Positions 52,521 through 61,914 of a DNA stretch of 63,385 nucleotides are shown piece after piece. The number at the start of each line of letters is the position of its first letter. Position 1 is the stretch's first letter. The notes under the pieces are model-generated. The model did not search any database. It was not told the origin of the DNA and saw only the letters and a list, made by a program, of their open reading frames with translations. The stretch is from Sphingobacteriia bacterium (GTDB lineage Bacteria; Bacteroidota; Bacteroidia; Chitinophagales; Chitinophagaceae): contig CANGTR010000006.1 of the NCBI GenBank assembly GCA_947456855.1, forward strand, positions 1 through 63,385, read 5' to 3'. A program made the position numbers and the translations under genes.

Positions 52521-55076
52521 ATGGATAATAATTTTTCAGCACAGGTTAAAGAGATTATTTCCTTTAGTAGGGAAGAAGCCCTTCGTTTAGGAAATGACTT
52601 TATTGGAACAGAACATCTATTGCTTGGATTGATCCGTGATGGAGACAATACGGCCATCAAGGTATTGAAGCAACTCAATATAGACCTATATGAGCTTAGA
52701 AAAGAGGTAGAATTGGCTGTAAAAGACAAAACAGGTAAAAATATTGCCAATATCAACAGTTTGCCCCTCACCAAACAGGCAGAGAAAGTAATTAGGGTTA
52801 CCGTTTTAGAAGCCAAGGCTTTAAAAAGCCCTTTGGTTGAAACAGAGCACCTGATGTTGAGCATTTTAAAGAACAAAGAAAATATTGCCACACAAATTCT
52901 CAATCAATTTGATATTGATTACGATTTGTTCCGCAACGAAATTGGCATGGTAGGCACCACCAATCCTCCTCCAAGAAGTGAATTTCCCGATGATAGCGAC
53001 GATGATTTCGATGAAGAAAAGAAAGGATCTGGTTATCAACAGTCTAGAACGGGTAAACAAGCACCTGGAACTGCTAAAAGCAAAACACCAGTATTGGATA
53101 ATTTTGGAAGAGATATTACTAAAATTGCCGAGGCAGGTAACCTCGATCCAATTATAGGAAGAGAGCAGGAAATTGAACGTGTAAGCCAAATATTAAGTAG
53201 AAGGAAAAAGAACAATCCCATTTTAATTGGAGAACCTGGAGTTGGTAAAACAGCCATAGTAGAAGGCTTGGCCTTAAGAATTGTTCAACGTAAAGTGAGT
53301 AGGGTATTATTCAATAAAAGAGTCATTTCATTGGATTTAGCTGCGTTGGTTGCAGGTACTAAATATCGTGGTCAATTCGAAGAAAGAATGAAAGCCATCA
53401 TGAACGAATTAGAAAAGAATCGAGATGTGATTTTGTTCATTGATGAAATACATACCATTGTAGGTGCAGGAGGTGCTTCTGGTTCATTAGATGCTTCGAA
53501 TATATTTAAACCTGCATTAGCTAGGGGAGAACTCCAATGCATTGGTGCATCTACGCTTGATGAGTACAGAATGCATATTGAAAAAGATGGTGCACTTGAC
53601 AGAAGATTCCAAAAAGTATTGATTGAGCCACCTAGTGTTGAAGAAACTGTATTGATTCTGAACAATATAAAGTCTAAGTATGAGGATTTTCACAATGTTA
53701 TCTATGGTGATGATGCCATTGAAGCTTGTGTGAAATTAAGTGATCGATATATGACTGATCGTTTATTGCCCGATAAAGCCATTGATGTAATGGATGAAGT
53801 TGGTGCTCGTGTACATTTAAAAAACATCAATGTTCCAGAGAGTATTGTAGAACTAGAGAAGAAGATAGAAGAGGTTAAGAACGAGAAGAATAAAGTGGTT
53901 AAAAGCCAACGTTTCGAAGAAGCTGCTTCTTTGCGTGATACAGAAAAAAGATTGGGCGAAGAATTAGAAAAAGCAAAAGGTATTTGGGAAGAAGAGAGCA
54001 AACACAAGCGTTATCCAATTACAGAAGAAAATATTGCTGAAGTGATCTGCATGATGACCGGTATTCCAGTGAAGCGCATGGTTCAAGCTGAAACCGAAAA
54101 ACTTCGCAGAATGAGCGAAGATATGCGCGGTATGGTGATTGGTCAGGATGATGCCATCAATAAAGTAGTGAGAGCTATTCAAAGAAATAGAGTAGGATTA
54201 AAAGATCCTAAAAAACCCATTGGCTCATTTATTTTTCTTGGACCAACCGGTGTAGGTAAAACAGAATTGGCAAGGGCTTTAGCTAGATATATGTTTGATT
54301 CAGAAGATGCGTTGATTCGCATTGATATGAGTGAGTACATGGAGAAGTTTACTGTAAGCCGTTTAATTGGTGCACCTCCAGGATATGTTGGTTATGAAGA
54401 GGGTGGTCAACTAACTGAAAAAGTAAGAAGAAAACCTTATAGTGTTATCTTATTGGATGAAATTGAAAAAGCACATCCAGATATTTACAATATTTTATTG
54501 CAAGTGCTTGATGATGGTCAATTAACAGATGGCCTTGGCAGAAAAGTAGATTTTAAAAATACCATGATCATCATGACTTCTAATATTGGTGTACGTCAAT
54601 TGAAAGAATTTGGTGATGGCGTTGGATTTGCTACTGCAACTAGAATGCAGAATGCCGAAGAAAACAACAAAGCAGTAATTGAAAAGGCTTTAAAGCGTAC
54701 TTTTTCTCCAGAATTCTTAAATAGAATAGATGATGTTGTTGTGTTTAATTCTTTAACAAAAGAAAATATCTTTAATATTATTGATATCTTAATGACAGGC
54801 GTGTCTAAACGATTGCATAATCTTGGATTTTCTTTAGAATTAACAGCGGAAGCCAAAGAATTTATTTCTGATAAAGGTTATGATGTTCAATTTGGTGCAC
54901 GTCCATTACACAGGGCCATTCAAAAATACTTAGAAGATCCTTTGGCTGAAGAAATCATGAAAATGACCATCAAACAAGGAGATGTTTTGGTTGCTGATCT
55001 TGATAAAGAATTGGGTCAAATAACTTTCACATTTAAAGAAAGAATTGAAGAAGAAGAAGCCAAGGCAGAGTCTTAA
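52521..55076 (+). CDS. clpC: ATP-dependent Clp protease ATP-binding subunit ClpC
   Basis: AAA+ unfoldase feeding ClpP. The 851-residue protein has a double Clp N-domain (1-145), an acidic linker (DDSDDDFDEEKKG), a D1 ATPase with Walker A GEPGVGKT (237-244), a UVR-type coiled middle domain (about 440-490; KSQRFEEAASLRDTEKRL), and D2 with GPTGVGKTE and GYVGYEEGGQ. A VGF tripeptide near residues 701-703 fits the ClpP-docking loop. The middle domain marks it as ClpC rather than ClpA. No mcsA/mcsB/ctsR neighbours, unlike Firmicutes. Confidence 0.96.
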   Translation: MDNNFSAQVKEIISFSREEALRLGNDFIGTEHLLLGLIRDGDNTAIKVLKQLNIDLYELRKEVELAVKDKTGKNIANINSLPLTKQAEKVIRVTVLEAKALKSPLVETEHLMLSILKNKENIATQILNQFDIDYDLFRNEIGMVGTTNPPPRSEFPDDSDDDFDEEKKGSGYQQSRTGKQAPGTAKSKTPVLDNFGRDITKIAEAGNLDPIIGREQEIERVSQILSRRKKNNPILIGEPGVGKTAIVEGLALRIVQRKVSRVLFNKRVISLDLAALVAGTKYRGQFEERMKAIMNELEKNRDVILFIDEIHTIVGAGGASGSLDASNIFKPALARGELQCIGASTLDEYRMHIEKDGALDRRFQKVLIEPPSVEETVLILNNIKSKYEDFHNVIYGDDAIEACVKLSDRYMTDRLLPDKAIDVMDEVGARVHLKNINVPESIVELEKKIEEVKNEKNKVVKSQRFEEAASLRDTEKRLGEELEKAKGIWEEESKHKRYPITEENIAEVICMMTGIPVKRMVQAETEKLRRMSEDMRGMVIGQDDAINKVVRAIQRNRVGLKDPKKPIGSFIFLGPTGVGKTELARALARYMFDSEDALIRIDMSEYMEKFTVSRLIGAPPGYVGYEEGGQLTEKVRRKPYSVILLDEIEKAHPDIYNILLQVLDDGQLTDGLGRKVDFKNTMIIMTSNIGVRQLKEFGDGVGFATATRMQNAEENNKAVIEKALKRTFSPEFLNRIDDVVVFNSLTKENIFNIIDILMTGVSKRLHNLGFSLELTAEAKEFISDKGYDVQFGARPLHRAIQKYLEDPLAEEIMKMTIKQGDVLVADLDKELGQITFTFKERIEEEEAKAES

Positions 55077-55082
55077 ATGGGT

Positions 55083-55114
55083 CTACGTCACTGATATTCT
55101 TTTCAGTATCGTAG
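55083..55114 (+). other. Hairpin after clpC
   Basis: CTACG-tc-ACTGA (55083-55094) pairs with TCAGT-at-CGTAG (55103-55114). It has no T run, so it may protect the mRNA 3' end rather than terminate. Confidence 0.45.
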
Positions 55115-55150
55115 AGTAGATATTAGAATCGTAAAATAGAAAATAAAAAG

Positions 55151-55195
55151 ACCGGTAGATAAATTCACAATTGAATTAGTCTATCGGTTTTATTT
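55151..55195. terminator. Bidirectional terminator between clpC and ubiX
   Basis: ACCGGTAGA (55151-55159) pairs with TCTATCGGT (55180-55188, one G-T pair), with an inner AATTC/GAATT stem. A-rich and T-rich flanks lie on both sides. Confidence 0.75.
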
Positions 55196-55756
55196 TTGAG
55201 TGCCCCATCTATAAGACTGAATATCCAAACCAGCCAAATCTAAAACTCGATCTACAACTGTACCTGCCAATTCTTCAATTGTTTTAGGCAAACTATAAAA
55301 TGATGGGGTTGCAGGGCAAATGATTCCTCCAGCCAATGTAACGGTTTCCATATTGCGAATATGAATAAGGTTATAAGGAGTTTCTCTTGCAAGTAAAATC
55401 AATTTTCTTCTTTCTTTTAAAATTACATCTGCAGCTCTGGTAACTAAATCATCGCTGATTCCTGATGCAATTCTCCCTAAAGTGCCCATACTGCAAGGTG
55501 CTACAATCATGGTGTTATACTTGGCAGATCCTGAAGCAAATGGTGCAGTAAAATCATGCTTTTCATAAGTTGGAAAAGGATAATTCAGGTATGCTTGATT
55601 GCCCAATTCGGTTTGCCATACATCTTTGGCATTTTTGCTCATAACCATTCCAACAGCCTCATATTGATCTTTTAATAAGACCAACCTATCTAAGATCATT
55701 TTAGCATAAATAGATCCACTAGCACCGGTAATTGCAACGATTATTTTATTTGCCAT
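55190..55756 (-). CDS. ubiX: Flavin prenyltransferase UbiX
   Basis: Makes prenylated FMN, the cofactor of UbiD-type decarboxylases. The 188-residue flavoprotein has ITGASGSIYAKMILDRL (residues 9-25), TMIVAPCSMGTLGRIASGISDDLVTRAADV, LLARETPYNLIHIRNMETV and the terminal GIICPATPSFY. The length is standard. No ubiD is in the window. In this group the UbiD partner may act in quinone synthesis (inference). It has its own -7 box. Confidence 0.94.
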   Translation of the reverse strand: MANKIIVAITGASGSIYAKMILDRLVLLKDQYEAVGMVMSKNAKDVWQTELGNQAYLNYPFPTYEKHDFTAPFASGSAKYNTMIVAPCSMGTLGRIASGISDDLVTRAADVILKERRKLILLARETPYNLIHIRNMETVTLAGGIICPATPSFYSLPKTIEELAGTVVDRVLDLAGLDIQSYRWGTQK

Positions 55757-55767
55757 ATATGTATAAC

Positions 55768-55775
55768 AAATCTAC
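55768..55775 (-). promoter_or_regulatory. -7 box of ubiX
   Basis: The minus strand reads TAGATTTG, 11 bases before the ubiX ATG. A TTG (55800-55798) lies 22 bases upstream, one more than the usual maximum. Confidence 0.5.
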
Positions 55776-55798
55776 AGCAGAAAGGTTAAGTATGCACA

Positions 55799-55824
55799 AA
55801 AAAATACCCTCACTCGGAGGGTAT
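55799..55824 (-). terminator. Terminator of the glucan phosphorylase gene
   Basis: ATACCCTC (55804-55811) pairs with GAGGGTAT (55817-55824). On the minus strand the hairpin is followed by a run of U, 28 bases past the stop at 55852. Confidence 0.8.
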
Positions 55825-55851
55825 TGATCTCTACGCTGTTTAATAGGGAAA

Positions 55852-57504
55852 TTATTTATACATGATTTCATAATACTCATGTGCCATGCGGTTGCTGTCA
55901 AATTGAAAACGAACATCCATCATGCCATTTTTCATGATTTGTCTCCAGGTATCATAATTATCATAATACATTGGAATGATTTGTTGTTCTAAGATTTCAT
56001 AAGCTTTGTTTAAATCATATTCATCCTGATCGTGTTGAGACATATTAGCATAATCTGCCTTCGGCACTACAAAGCCATTGTTTCCATGATTGATGAATTC
56101 GGGTATCCAACCATCATCAGTTGAAAAATTTACTGCTCCGTTCATTGCTGCTGTCATTCCAGAAGTACCTGACGCTTCTCTTGGAACCCTTGGATTATTC
56201 AACCAAACATCAGCTGCTTGTTTTAAACGTTTACTCAACGCCAATTCATATCCTACTAACACGGCAACATTTTTGTAATTCTTGCTCAAATGAACCAAGT
56301 TGTTGAATTGAGATATAGCTGGGTAATCTACTGGATATGGTTTGCCGGCCCAAATAACTTGAACAGGATACTTGGTATTGTTGAGCATTTTTTCAAATCG
56401 ATCCATATCGTAAGTAAGCATATCAGCACGCTTGTATCCAGCAAACCTTCGAGCCCAAACGATGGTTAAAACATTGGGATCGAAAACCTTTCCTGTTTGA
56501 TCGGCTACAATTTCAAAAGCTCTTTTCTTTAAAAACTTTTTTCGATCATCGTAAACAGCATCATCTTTTGATTCCAACGCTTTATACATCTGTTTGTCTG
56601 ACCAATAAAACCAATTCTGCGCATTGGTAATAGAAGTGATTGGGCAAATGCCTTCATAATCTTTCCACATATCTCTACTAACAACCCCATGCAAATCGGA
56701 TACTCCATTGGCTTTACGGGCAAATCGAAGTGCAGCCAATGAGTGATTGAATTGATCATCTTTTATGCCTGTAAGTTTTCTTACTTCATCTATACTTAAT
56801 CCACAGAAATAACTCATTTTATGGCATAAATAAATATCATGCTTTTCATTACCGGCTTCTTCTGGAGTATGGGTTGTGAATACCAAATGTGCTCGAACTT
56901 TTTCAACACTCTTGAATTTGTTGAGCAAATAAAATGCCGAAGAAATGCCATGTGCTTCATTTAAATGGTACACATCTGGGTTAAAAGACAATTCATCAAT
57001 CAATTTTGCGCCAGCCACACCCAACAATATAAATTGAGCAACTTTGGTTGCTACATTGGCATCATACAATCTATGGGTGATGGTTTGAGATATATAATCG
57101 TTCTCTGGCAAATCAGTACTCAATAAAAACAAGGGAGCACTTTTAAATGTTTCTGGATTTAAATAATAGGCTTTTACCCAAACAGGATGTTCGTGAATTA
57201 ATATTTGAAACTTGATGCCTGTATCTTCTAGGAAACTATAATTTTTTTCCATGAATGTTACCTGCAATGTTTGGTCTTGATTTCTTGCTTGATCGTAATA
57301 ACCATATTTCCATAAGATTCCAATACCAATCATGTTTTGACTCAATTCATAGGCACTTCTTAAATGCGAGCCTGCCAAATAGCCCAATCCACCACTGTAA
57401 ATTTTTAAGGGTTGGTGAATAGCAAATTCCATCGAAAAATAAGCCGCTTTTTTAGCATATTGATCATTAATAGCATAGGGAACTTTGTAATTTCTAAAAC
57501 TCAT
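55852..57504 (-). CDS. Alpha-glucan phosphorylase-like GT35 protein lacking the PLP lysine
   Basis: The 550-residue protein belongs to the short alpha-glucan phosphorylase group: YFSMEFAIHQPLKIYSGGLGYLAGSHL at the start, HLNEAHGISSAFYLL, VWARRFAGYKRADML, QVIWAGKPYP. The signature EASGTSGM is followed by TAAMNG: residue 451 is Thr (codon at 56152-56154), where phosphorylases have the lysine that binds PLP. The reading is unambiguous on the DNA and there is no frameshift. Either PLP is held differently or the protein is a non-phosphorolytic glucan-binding or transferase relative. No other glycogen genes are near. Confidence 0.85.
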   Translation of the reverse strand: MSFRNYKVPYAINDQYAKKAAYFSMEFAIHQPLKIYSGGLGYLAGSHLRSAYELSQNMIGIGILWKYGYYDQARNQDQTLQVTFMEKNYSFLEDTGIKFQILIHEHPVWVKAYYLNPETFKSAPLFLLSTDLPENDYISQTITHRLYDANVATKVAQFILLGVAGAKLIDELSFNPDVYHLNEAHGISSAFYLLNKFKSVEKVRAHLVFTTHTPEEAGNEKHDIYLCHKMSYFCGLSIDEVRKLTGIKDDQFNHSLAALRFARKANGVSDLHGVVSRDMWKDYEGICPITSITNAQNWFYWSDKQMYKALESKDDAVYDDRKKFLKKRAFEIVADQTGKVFDPNVLTIVWARRFAGYKRADMLTYDMDRFEKMLNNTKYPVQVIWAGKPYPVDYPAISQFNNLVHLSKNYKNVAVLVGYELALSKRLKQAADVWLNNPRVPREASGTSGMTAAMNGAVNFSTDDGWIPEFINHGNNGFVVPKADYANMSQHDQDEYDLNKAYEILEQQIIPMYYDNYDTWRQIMKNGMMDVRFQFDSNRMAHEYYEIMYK

Positions 57505-57614
57505 AAATCATTATTTGATTAGCTTTATTCATGCAAGTTAAGCGAAAAATGTACAATGTGATTTTTACACATTAACATAGGTGGAGGTGGAACAACGTTT
57601 TGTGCAAGCGATCA

Positions 57615-58571
57615 CTATTTCTTTTTTAGACTTTTTTGTTTGGGCTCTTTCTTTTTAACAAATGAATCATTAAAAAAACATTTGATTCCTCGATGATTGC
57701 CACAACTGCCTTGTTCTTTTAAGGTAATTTCATTTTTTGCGAATTTGAAATCAATAATACAAGGATCTCCATTTTCATTGAATACGCCACTATTGGGAGT
57801 TTTTATTTGCAGGTTGCCTTTTAGTTCGCCTGTACAAGCACCTTCATTTCTCTCAAAATGAATAAAAAAAGAATAATTGTTCAAATCTTTTCCATCTCTA
57901 ATGGATACATAGTTTTTTTTGTCTTTAATATAATCTCCACTGAATTTATTTTTCTTTGGTAAAGTATCGATAGGATTGATTACTTCAGACTTTTTTGGAT
58001 CTTCATTAGAATCGTTAATTACAACCATAAAAATACCTACATCATTGTATACCCAACCAGCCCTGGAAAATTGAAGTTGATTGTCTTTTCCCATTTTTTC
58101 TTTACTGATTAAAAAAGTAGGCTCTTTATTAATGTTCAATGAATGTGCATATTCATCTTTATAATCGTTGTGCAATAATTCTTTAGACCCAAGAAAATTA
58201 TTTTTTTTATCAGTTACAAATACAACCAATTTTTTAATTTTGTGTTGTTCAATGATGGCCAGGTAATAATGCTCTTTTTCTTTTTCAATTTTTCCTATTG
58301 GGTGAATGTTGAATTTTCTATTTTTCCCTGTAAGGGTATTGAAAGCACTATCCGGAAAAAATTGTAAAAAAGCTTTTAAACCTATGGTAATGGTATCTGC
58401 AGATTTATCAATATTGGTATCTGATACAGCATAGGGCAGGTTCATCGCTTTAAAAACACCAAAAAAATCTTTTTGCTTTAAAGGCACTTCACCTGAAAAG
58501 TCAATTGGTTTTTCTTTGCAGCCAACTAAGAATAAAATGAACAATGCCCCAATCCATCTATGCATACCCAA
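57615..58571 (-). CDS. Lipoprotein of unknown function
   Basis: The family is not recognised. A 318-residue lipoprotein with lipobox FLVGC (Cys18), then KEKPIDFSGEVPLKQKDFF. The body (20-200) looks like a beta-propeller- or lipocalin-like repeat of charged strands (HYYLAIIEQHKIKKLVVFV). The C-terminal part (215-318) has FSGDYIKDKKNYVSIRDGKDLNNYSFFIHFERNEGACTGELKGN and CSNHRG-like CGNHRGIKCFF, with three to four cysteines that could form disulfides. The tail is very basic (KKKEPKQKSLKKK). The start may be Met1 or Met3. Confidence 0.6.
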   Translation of the reverse strand: MGMHRWIGALFILFLVGCKEKPIDFSGEVPLKQKDFFGVFKAMNLPYAVSDTNIDKSADTITIGLKAFLQFFPDSAFNTLTGKNRKFNIHPIGKIEKEKEHYYLAIIEQHKIKKLVVFVTDKKNNFLGSKELLHNDYKDEYAHSLNINKEPTFLISKEKMGKDNQLQFSRAGWVYNDVGIFMVVINDSNEDPKKSEVINPIDTLPKKNKFSGDYIKDKKNYVSIRDGKDLNNYSFFIHFERNEGACTGELKGNLQIKTPNSGVFNENGDPCIIDFKFAKNEITLKEQGSCGNHRGIKCFFNDSFVKKKEPKQKSLKKK

Positions 58572-58666
58572 TTATTTGTAATAAAATTACACTTTATAGT
58601 GGTTTTGTCCGTTTTTTGTTTGTTAAGATGGATGAATCAATTTAGATTTATCACAATTATTGATGC

Positions 58667-60544
58667 ATGAGGATAGATCCAGCAAATTCATTGAGTGAAG
58701 TACACGAGTCGGTAGATACGACTTTGCCTAGAAAAGGCTTTAAAAGGATTTTGGCATATATAGGACCGGCATATTTGGTAAGTGTAGGTTATATGGATCC
58801 AGGTAATTGGGCTACCGATTTACAAGGTGGTGCTCAATTTGGATACAAATTGATATGGGTTTTATTAATGAGTAATTTAATGGCCTTGTTATTGCAAAGC
58901 CTAAGTGCCAGATTGGGTATTGTTAGAAGAAGGGATTTGGCTCAAGCCAATAGAGAAGTGTATCCTCCATTGGTAAATTTTTGCTTATATATTCTTGCAG
59001 AATTGGCCATTGCTGCCTGTGATTTAGCTGAAGTATTGGGTATGGCCATTGGTATTCATTTATTAACTGGAATACCAATCGTATGGGGAACTGCTATTAC
59101 GGTATTGGATACTTTTTTGTTTTTATTGTTACAGCAATATGGCATAAGAAAAATGGAAGCCTTTATTATTGGGCTGGTAGCTGTAATTGGAGCTTCTTTT
59201 TTAGTGCAAATTATACTTGCTCAGCCTCCAATGTTGGAAGTAGCTAAGGGATTAATCCCAAGTTCACTCAACAATACCGCATTGTACATTGCAGTGGGAA
59301 TTATTGGAGCAACTGTGATGCCACATAATTTATACCTCCATTCCGCATTGGTTCAAACTAGAAAAATTGCTCCAAATAAAGAAGGCATTAAAAAAGCATT
59401 GAAATACAATTTTATTGATAGTTCTATTGCCTTAAATGCTGCTTTTTTGGTAAATACAGCCATATTGGTTTTAGCTGCTACTGTGTTTTTTAAAACAGGC
59501 AATACCCAAGTTGCAAAGATTGAAGATGCACATAGATTACTTGCTCCTTTACTAGGTTCCGAATTGGCTCCCATCCTTTTTGCGGTTGCTTTAATTGCTG
59601 CTGGTCAAAGCTCTACTTTAACAGGAACACTTGCTGGTCAAATAGTTATGGAAGGTTATTTGCAATTAAGAATTAATCCATGGCTTAGAAGATTAATCAC
59701 TCGTTTAATTGCCATTGTTCCTGCTGTTTTGGTGATTTTAATATACGGTGTTGAAAAAGTAGACGACTTGTTGGTTTTTAGCCAAGTTATACTAAGTCTA
59801 CAGTTAGGATTTGCAGTAATCCCCTTAATTCATTTTGTGAGCGACAAATCAGCTATGGGAGAATTTGCCATTAGCAAATCAACCAAAATATTTGCATGGT
59901 TGGTTGCTGCTATTTTGGTTACACTGAATGTAAACCTTGTTTCCAATGAAGCCATTTTCCTATTGAATTCATCAATAGGAATGGGGTATAAGCTAATGAT
60001 TGTTTTGGCTATTCTTGCCTTCATATGGTTATTTCTTACAATGACTTTTTATCCATTATTACAAAAAAGGAAAATTGCCAAAGAAAGTTTGATGCATGGC
60101 GATACCATTCAATTGGAAGATTTACAAGTAAACCAGTTGCAAAATATTGCTATTGCCTTAGAGTTTTCTGCATCCGATGAAAAATTGATCGCACATGCCT
60201 TGGCTCAAGGAAACAAACAAGTAAATTATATTCTATTGCACATTGTAGAAAGTGTTTCTGCAAAATATTTAGATGCCGCAAGCGACGACGCTGAAACAAG
60301 AAAAGACAAAGAAAGGTTAGCCTCTTATATTAATCAATTGTCGGAAAAAGGATATCAAGTTGAAGGTATTTTAGGGTACCATCATCGAGTGAATGAAATT
60401 GTTCGGATTGTAAAAGAAACCAAGGCTGATATGCTGGTTATGGGAGCCCACAGACATGCAGGCCTGAAAGACTATATTTTTGGAGAAACAATTGAAGCTG
60501 TTAGGCATCAACTATCAATACCTGTATTGATAGTGAATGTATAA
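58667..60544 (+). CDS. Nramp metal-ion transporter fused to a UspA domain
   Basis: A proton-coupled manganese/iron importer. Residues 1-480 form eleven membrane helices with metal-site motifs DPGN (44-47) and MPH (218-220; ATVMPHNLYLHSALVQTR). Residues about 493-625 form a universal stress protein domain: NIAIALEFSASDEKLI, ADMLVMGAHRHAGLKDYIFGETIEAV and VLIVNV, including the glycine pattern linked to ATP binding. The fusion is continuous, not a frame error. A metal or energy sensing role of the tail is inference. It is divergent from the lipoprotein gene, with a 95-base shared upstream region. Confidence 0.93.
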   Translation: MRIDPANSLSEVHESVDTTLPRKGFKRILAYIGPAYLVSVGYMDPGNWATDLQGGAQFGYKLIWVLLMSNLMALLLQSLSARLGIVRRRDLAQANREVYPPLVNFCLYILAELAIAACDLAEVLGMAIGIHLLTGIPIVWGTAITVLDTFLFLLLQQYGIRKMEAFIIGLVAVIGASFLVQIILAQPPMLEVAKGLIPSSLNNTALYIAVGIIGATVMPHNLYLHSALVQTRKIAPNKEGIKKALKYNFIDSSIALNAAFLVNTAILVLAATVFFKTGNTQVAKIEDAHRLLAPLLGSELAPILFAVALIAAGQSSTLTGTLAGQIVMEGYLQLRINPWLRRLITRLIAIVPAVLVILIYGVEKVDDLLVFSQVILSLQLGFAVIPLIHFVSDKSAMGEFAISKSTKIFAWLVAAILVTLNVNLVSNEAIFLLNSSIGMGYKLMIVLAILAFIWLFLTMTFYPLLQKRKIAKESLMHGDTIQLEDLQVNQLQNIAIALEFSASDEKLIAHALAQGNKQVNYILLHIVESVSAKYLDAASDDAETRKDKERLASYINQLSEKGYQVEGILGYHHRVNEIVRIVKETKADMLVMGAHRHAGLKDYIFGETIEAVRHQLSIPVLIVNV

Positions 60545-60569
60545 ACATAGATCATGCTGAATTTTTCAA

Positions 60570-60577
60570 TATATTTG
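60570..60577 (+). promoter_or_regulatory. -7 box of icd
   Basis: TATATTTG matches TAnnTTTG, 29 bases before the icd ATG. No TTG at standard spacing is seen. Confidence 0.45.
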
Positions 60578-60606
60578 ACCTTTTAAAATCACATAAATAG
60601 CTTTAA

Positions 60607-61839
60607 ATGGCACAAAAGATTAGAGTAGCCAATCCAGTTGTTGAACTGGATGGAGATGAAATGACCAGAATTATTTGGAAGTTTATTAAAGAAAAATTGA
60701 TTTTACCCTACTTAGAATTGGATATTAAATATTACGATTTAGGTATGGAATATCGTGATGAAACCAATGATCAGGTAACCATCGATGCAGCCAATGCAAT
60801 TAAACAATATGGTGTTGGTATTAAATGTGCCACAATTACACCTGATGAAGCAAGAGTTGCTGAATTTAAACTCAAGCAAATGTGGAAAAGTCCTAATGGA
60901 ACCATTAGAAATATTTTAGATGGAACTGTTTTTAGAGAACCCATTGTTTGTAAAAACGTACCTCGTTTAGTTCCAAATTGGACAGCACCCATTTGTATTG
61001 GCCGACATGCATTTGGAGATCAATACAGAGCTACTGATTTTGTAACCAAGGGCAAAGGTAAACTAACCGTTAAATTTGAAGGCGAAGATGGAACGGTTCA
61101 AGAATTTGAAGTATTTAATTTTAAAGGAGATGGGGTAGCGCTTGCTATGTACAATACCGATGAAAGTATTATTGGTTTTGCAAGAGCTTGTTTCAATCAA
61201 GCATTGATTAAGAAATGGCCTTTGTACTTATCTACTAAGAATACTATTTTAAAGAAATATGACGGTCGCTTTAAAGATATTTTTGAGGACATCTACCAAA
61301 AAGAGTTTAAACAATTGTATGTAGACGCAGGAATTACCTATGAGCATCGATTGATTGATGATATGGTTGCAAGTGCTTTGAAATGGAATGGTAATTTTGT
61401 TTGGGCTTGTAAAAATTATGATGGTGATGTGCAAAGTGATACAGTTGCACAGGGATTTGGTTCTTTGGGATTGATGACTTCTACCTTGGTTACACCTGAT
61501 GGAAAAGTGATGGAAGCAGAAGCTGCTCATGGCACAGTTACTAGACATTTTAGGGAATATCAAAAAGGGAATCCTACATCAACCAATCCAATTGCATCGA
61601 TTTTTGCTTGGACAAGAGGATTGGAATTCAGGGGCAAATTAGACAATAATCAAGCACTTGTTGATTTTTGTACAGCACTAGAAACTGTTTGCGTAGAAGT
61701 TGTAGAGAGTGGAAAAATGACCAAAGACTTAGCTGTTTGTATTTATGGCAATAAAGTAAAACATGGAGAACATTATTTATATACAGAAGAGTTTTTGGAT
61801 GCTATTGATGTTGAATTACAAAAGAAATTAGCAAAATAA
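60607..61839 (+). CDS. icd: Isocitrate dehydrogenase (NADP), eukaryotic-like
   Basis: Oxidative decarboxylation of isocitrate to 2-oxoglutarate in the citric acid cycle. The 410-residue homodimeric type resembles mitochondrial/cytosolic IDH rather than E. coli Icd: [63 protein letters not shown], the phosphate-binding arginines, [12 protein letters not shown] (metal Asp) and [16 protein letters not shown] (NADP site His). It is a separate transcription unit with a strong terminator. Confidence 0.96.
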   Translation: MAQKIRVANPVVELDGDEMTRIIWKFIKEKLILPYLELDIKYYDLGMEYRDETNDQVTIDAANAIKQYGVGIKCATITPDEARVAEFKLKQMWKSPNGTIRNILDGTVFREPIVCKNVPRLVPNWTAPICIGRHAFGDQYRATDFVTKGKGKLTVKFEGEDGTVQEFEVFNFKGDGVALAMYNTDESIIGFARACFNQALIKKWPLYLSTKNTILKKYDGRFKDIFEDIYQKEFKQLYVDAGITYEHRLIDDMVASALKWNGNFVWACKNYDGDVQSDTVAQGFGSLGLMTSTLVTPDGKVMEAEAAHGTVTRHFREYQKGNPTSTNPIASIFAWTRGLEFRGKLDNNQALVDFCTALETVCVEVVESGKMTKDLAVCIYGNKVKHGEHYLYTEEFLDAIDVELQKKLAK

Positions 61840-61860
61840 ACCTAGCATTTTTATAATTGT

Positions 61861-61892
61861 AAAAGGCTGTTCTATCAAGAACAGCCTTTTTT
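61861..61892 (+). terminator. Intrinsic terminator of icd
   Basis: AAAAGGCTGTTCT (61861-61873) pairs perfectly with AGAACAGCCTTTT (61878-61890) around ATCA, then T. Confidence 0.92.
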
Positions 61893-61914
61893 GTTCATTC
61901 AGTAATAAATATTT

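Noticed and set aside
52514..54856. Several 70-100-residue frames antisense to clpC
   Set aside because: Shadows of a highly conserved coding gene.
58572..58666. Manganese-responsive operator before the Nramp gene
   Set aside because: A CACT-TTAT-AGTG hairpin is present, but it does not match a known MntR or Fur box well enough to claim.
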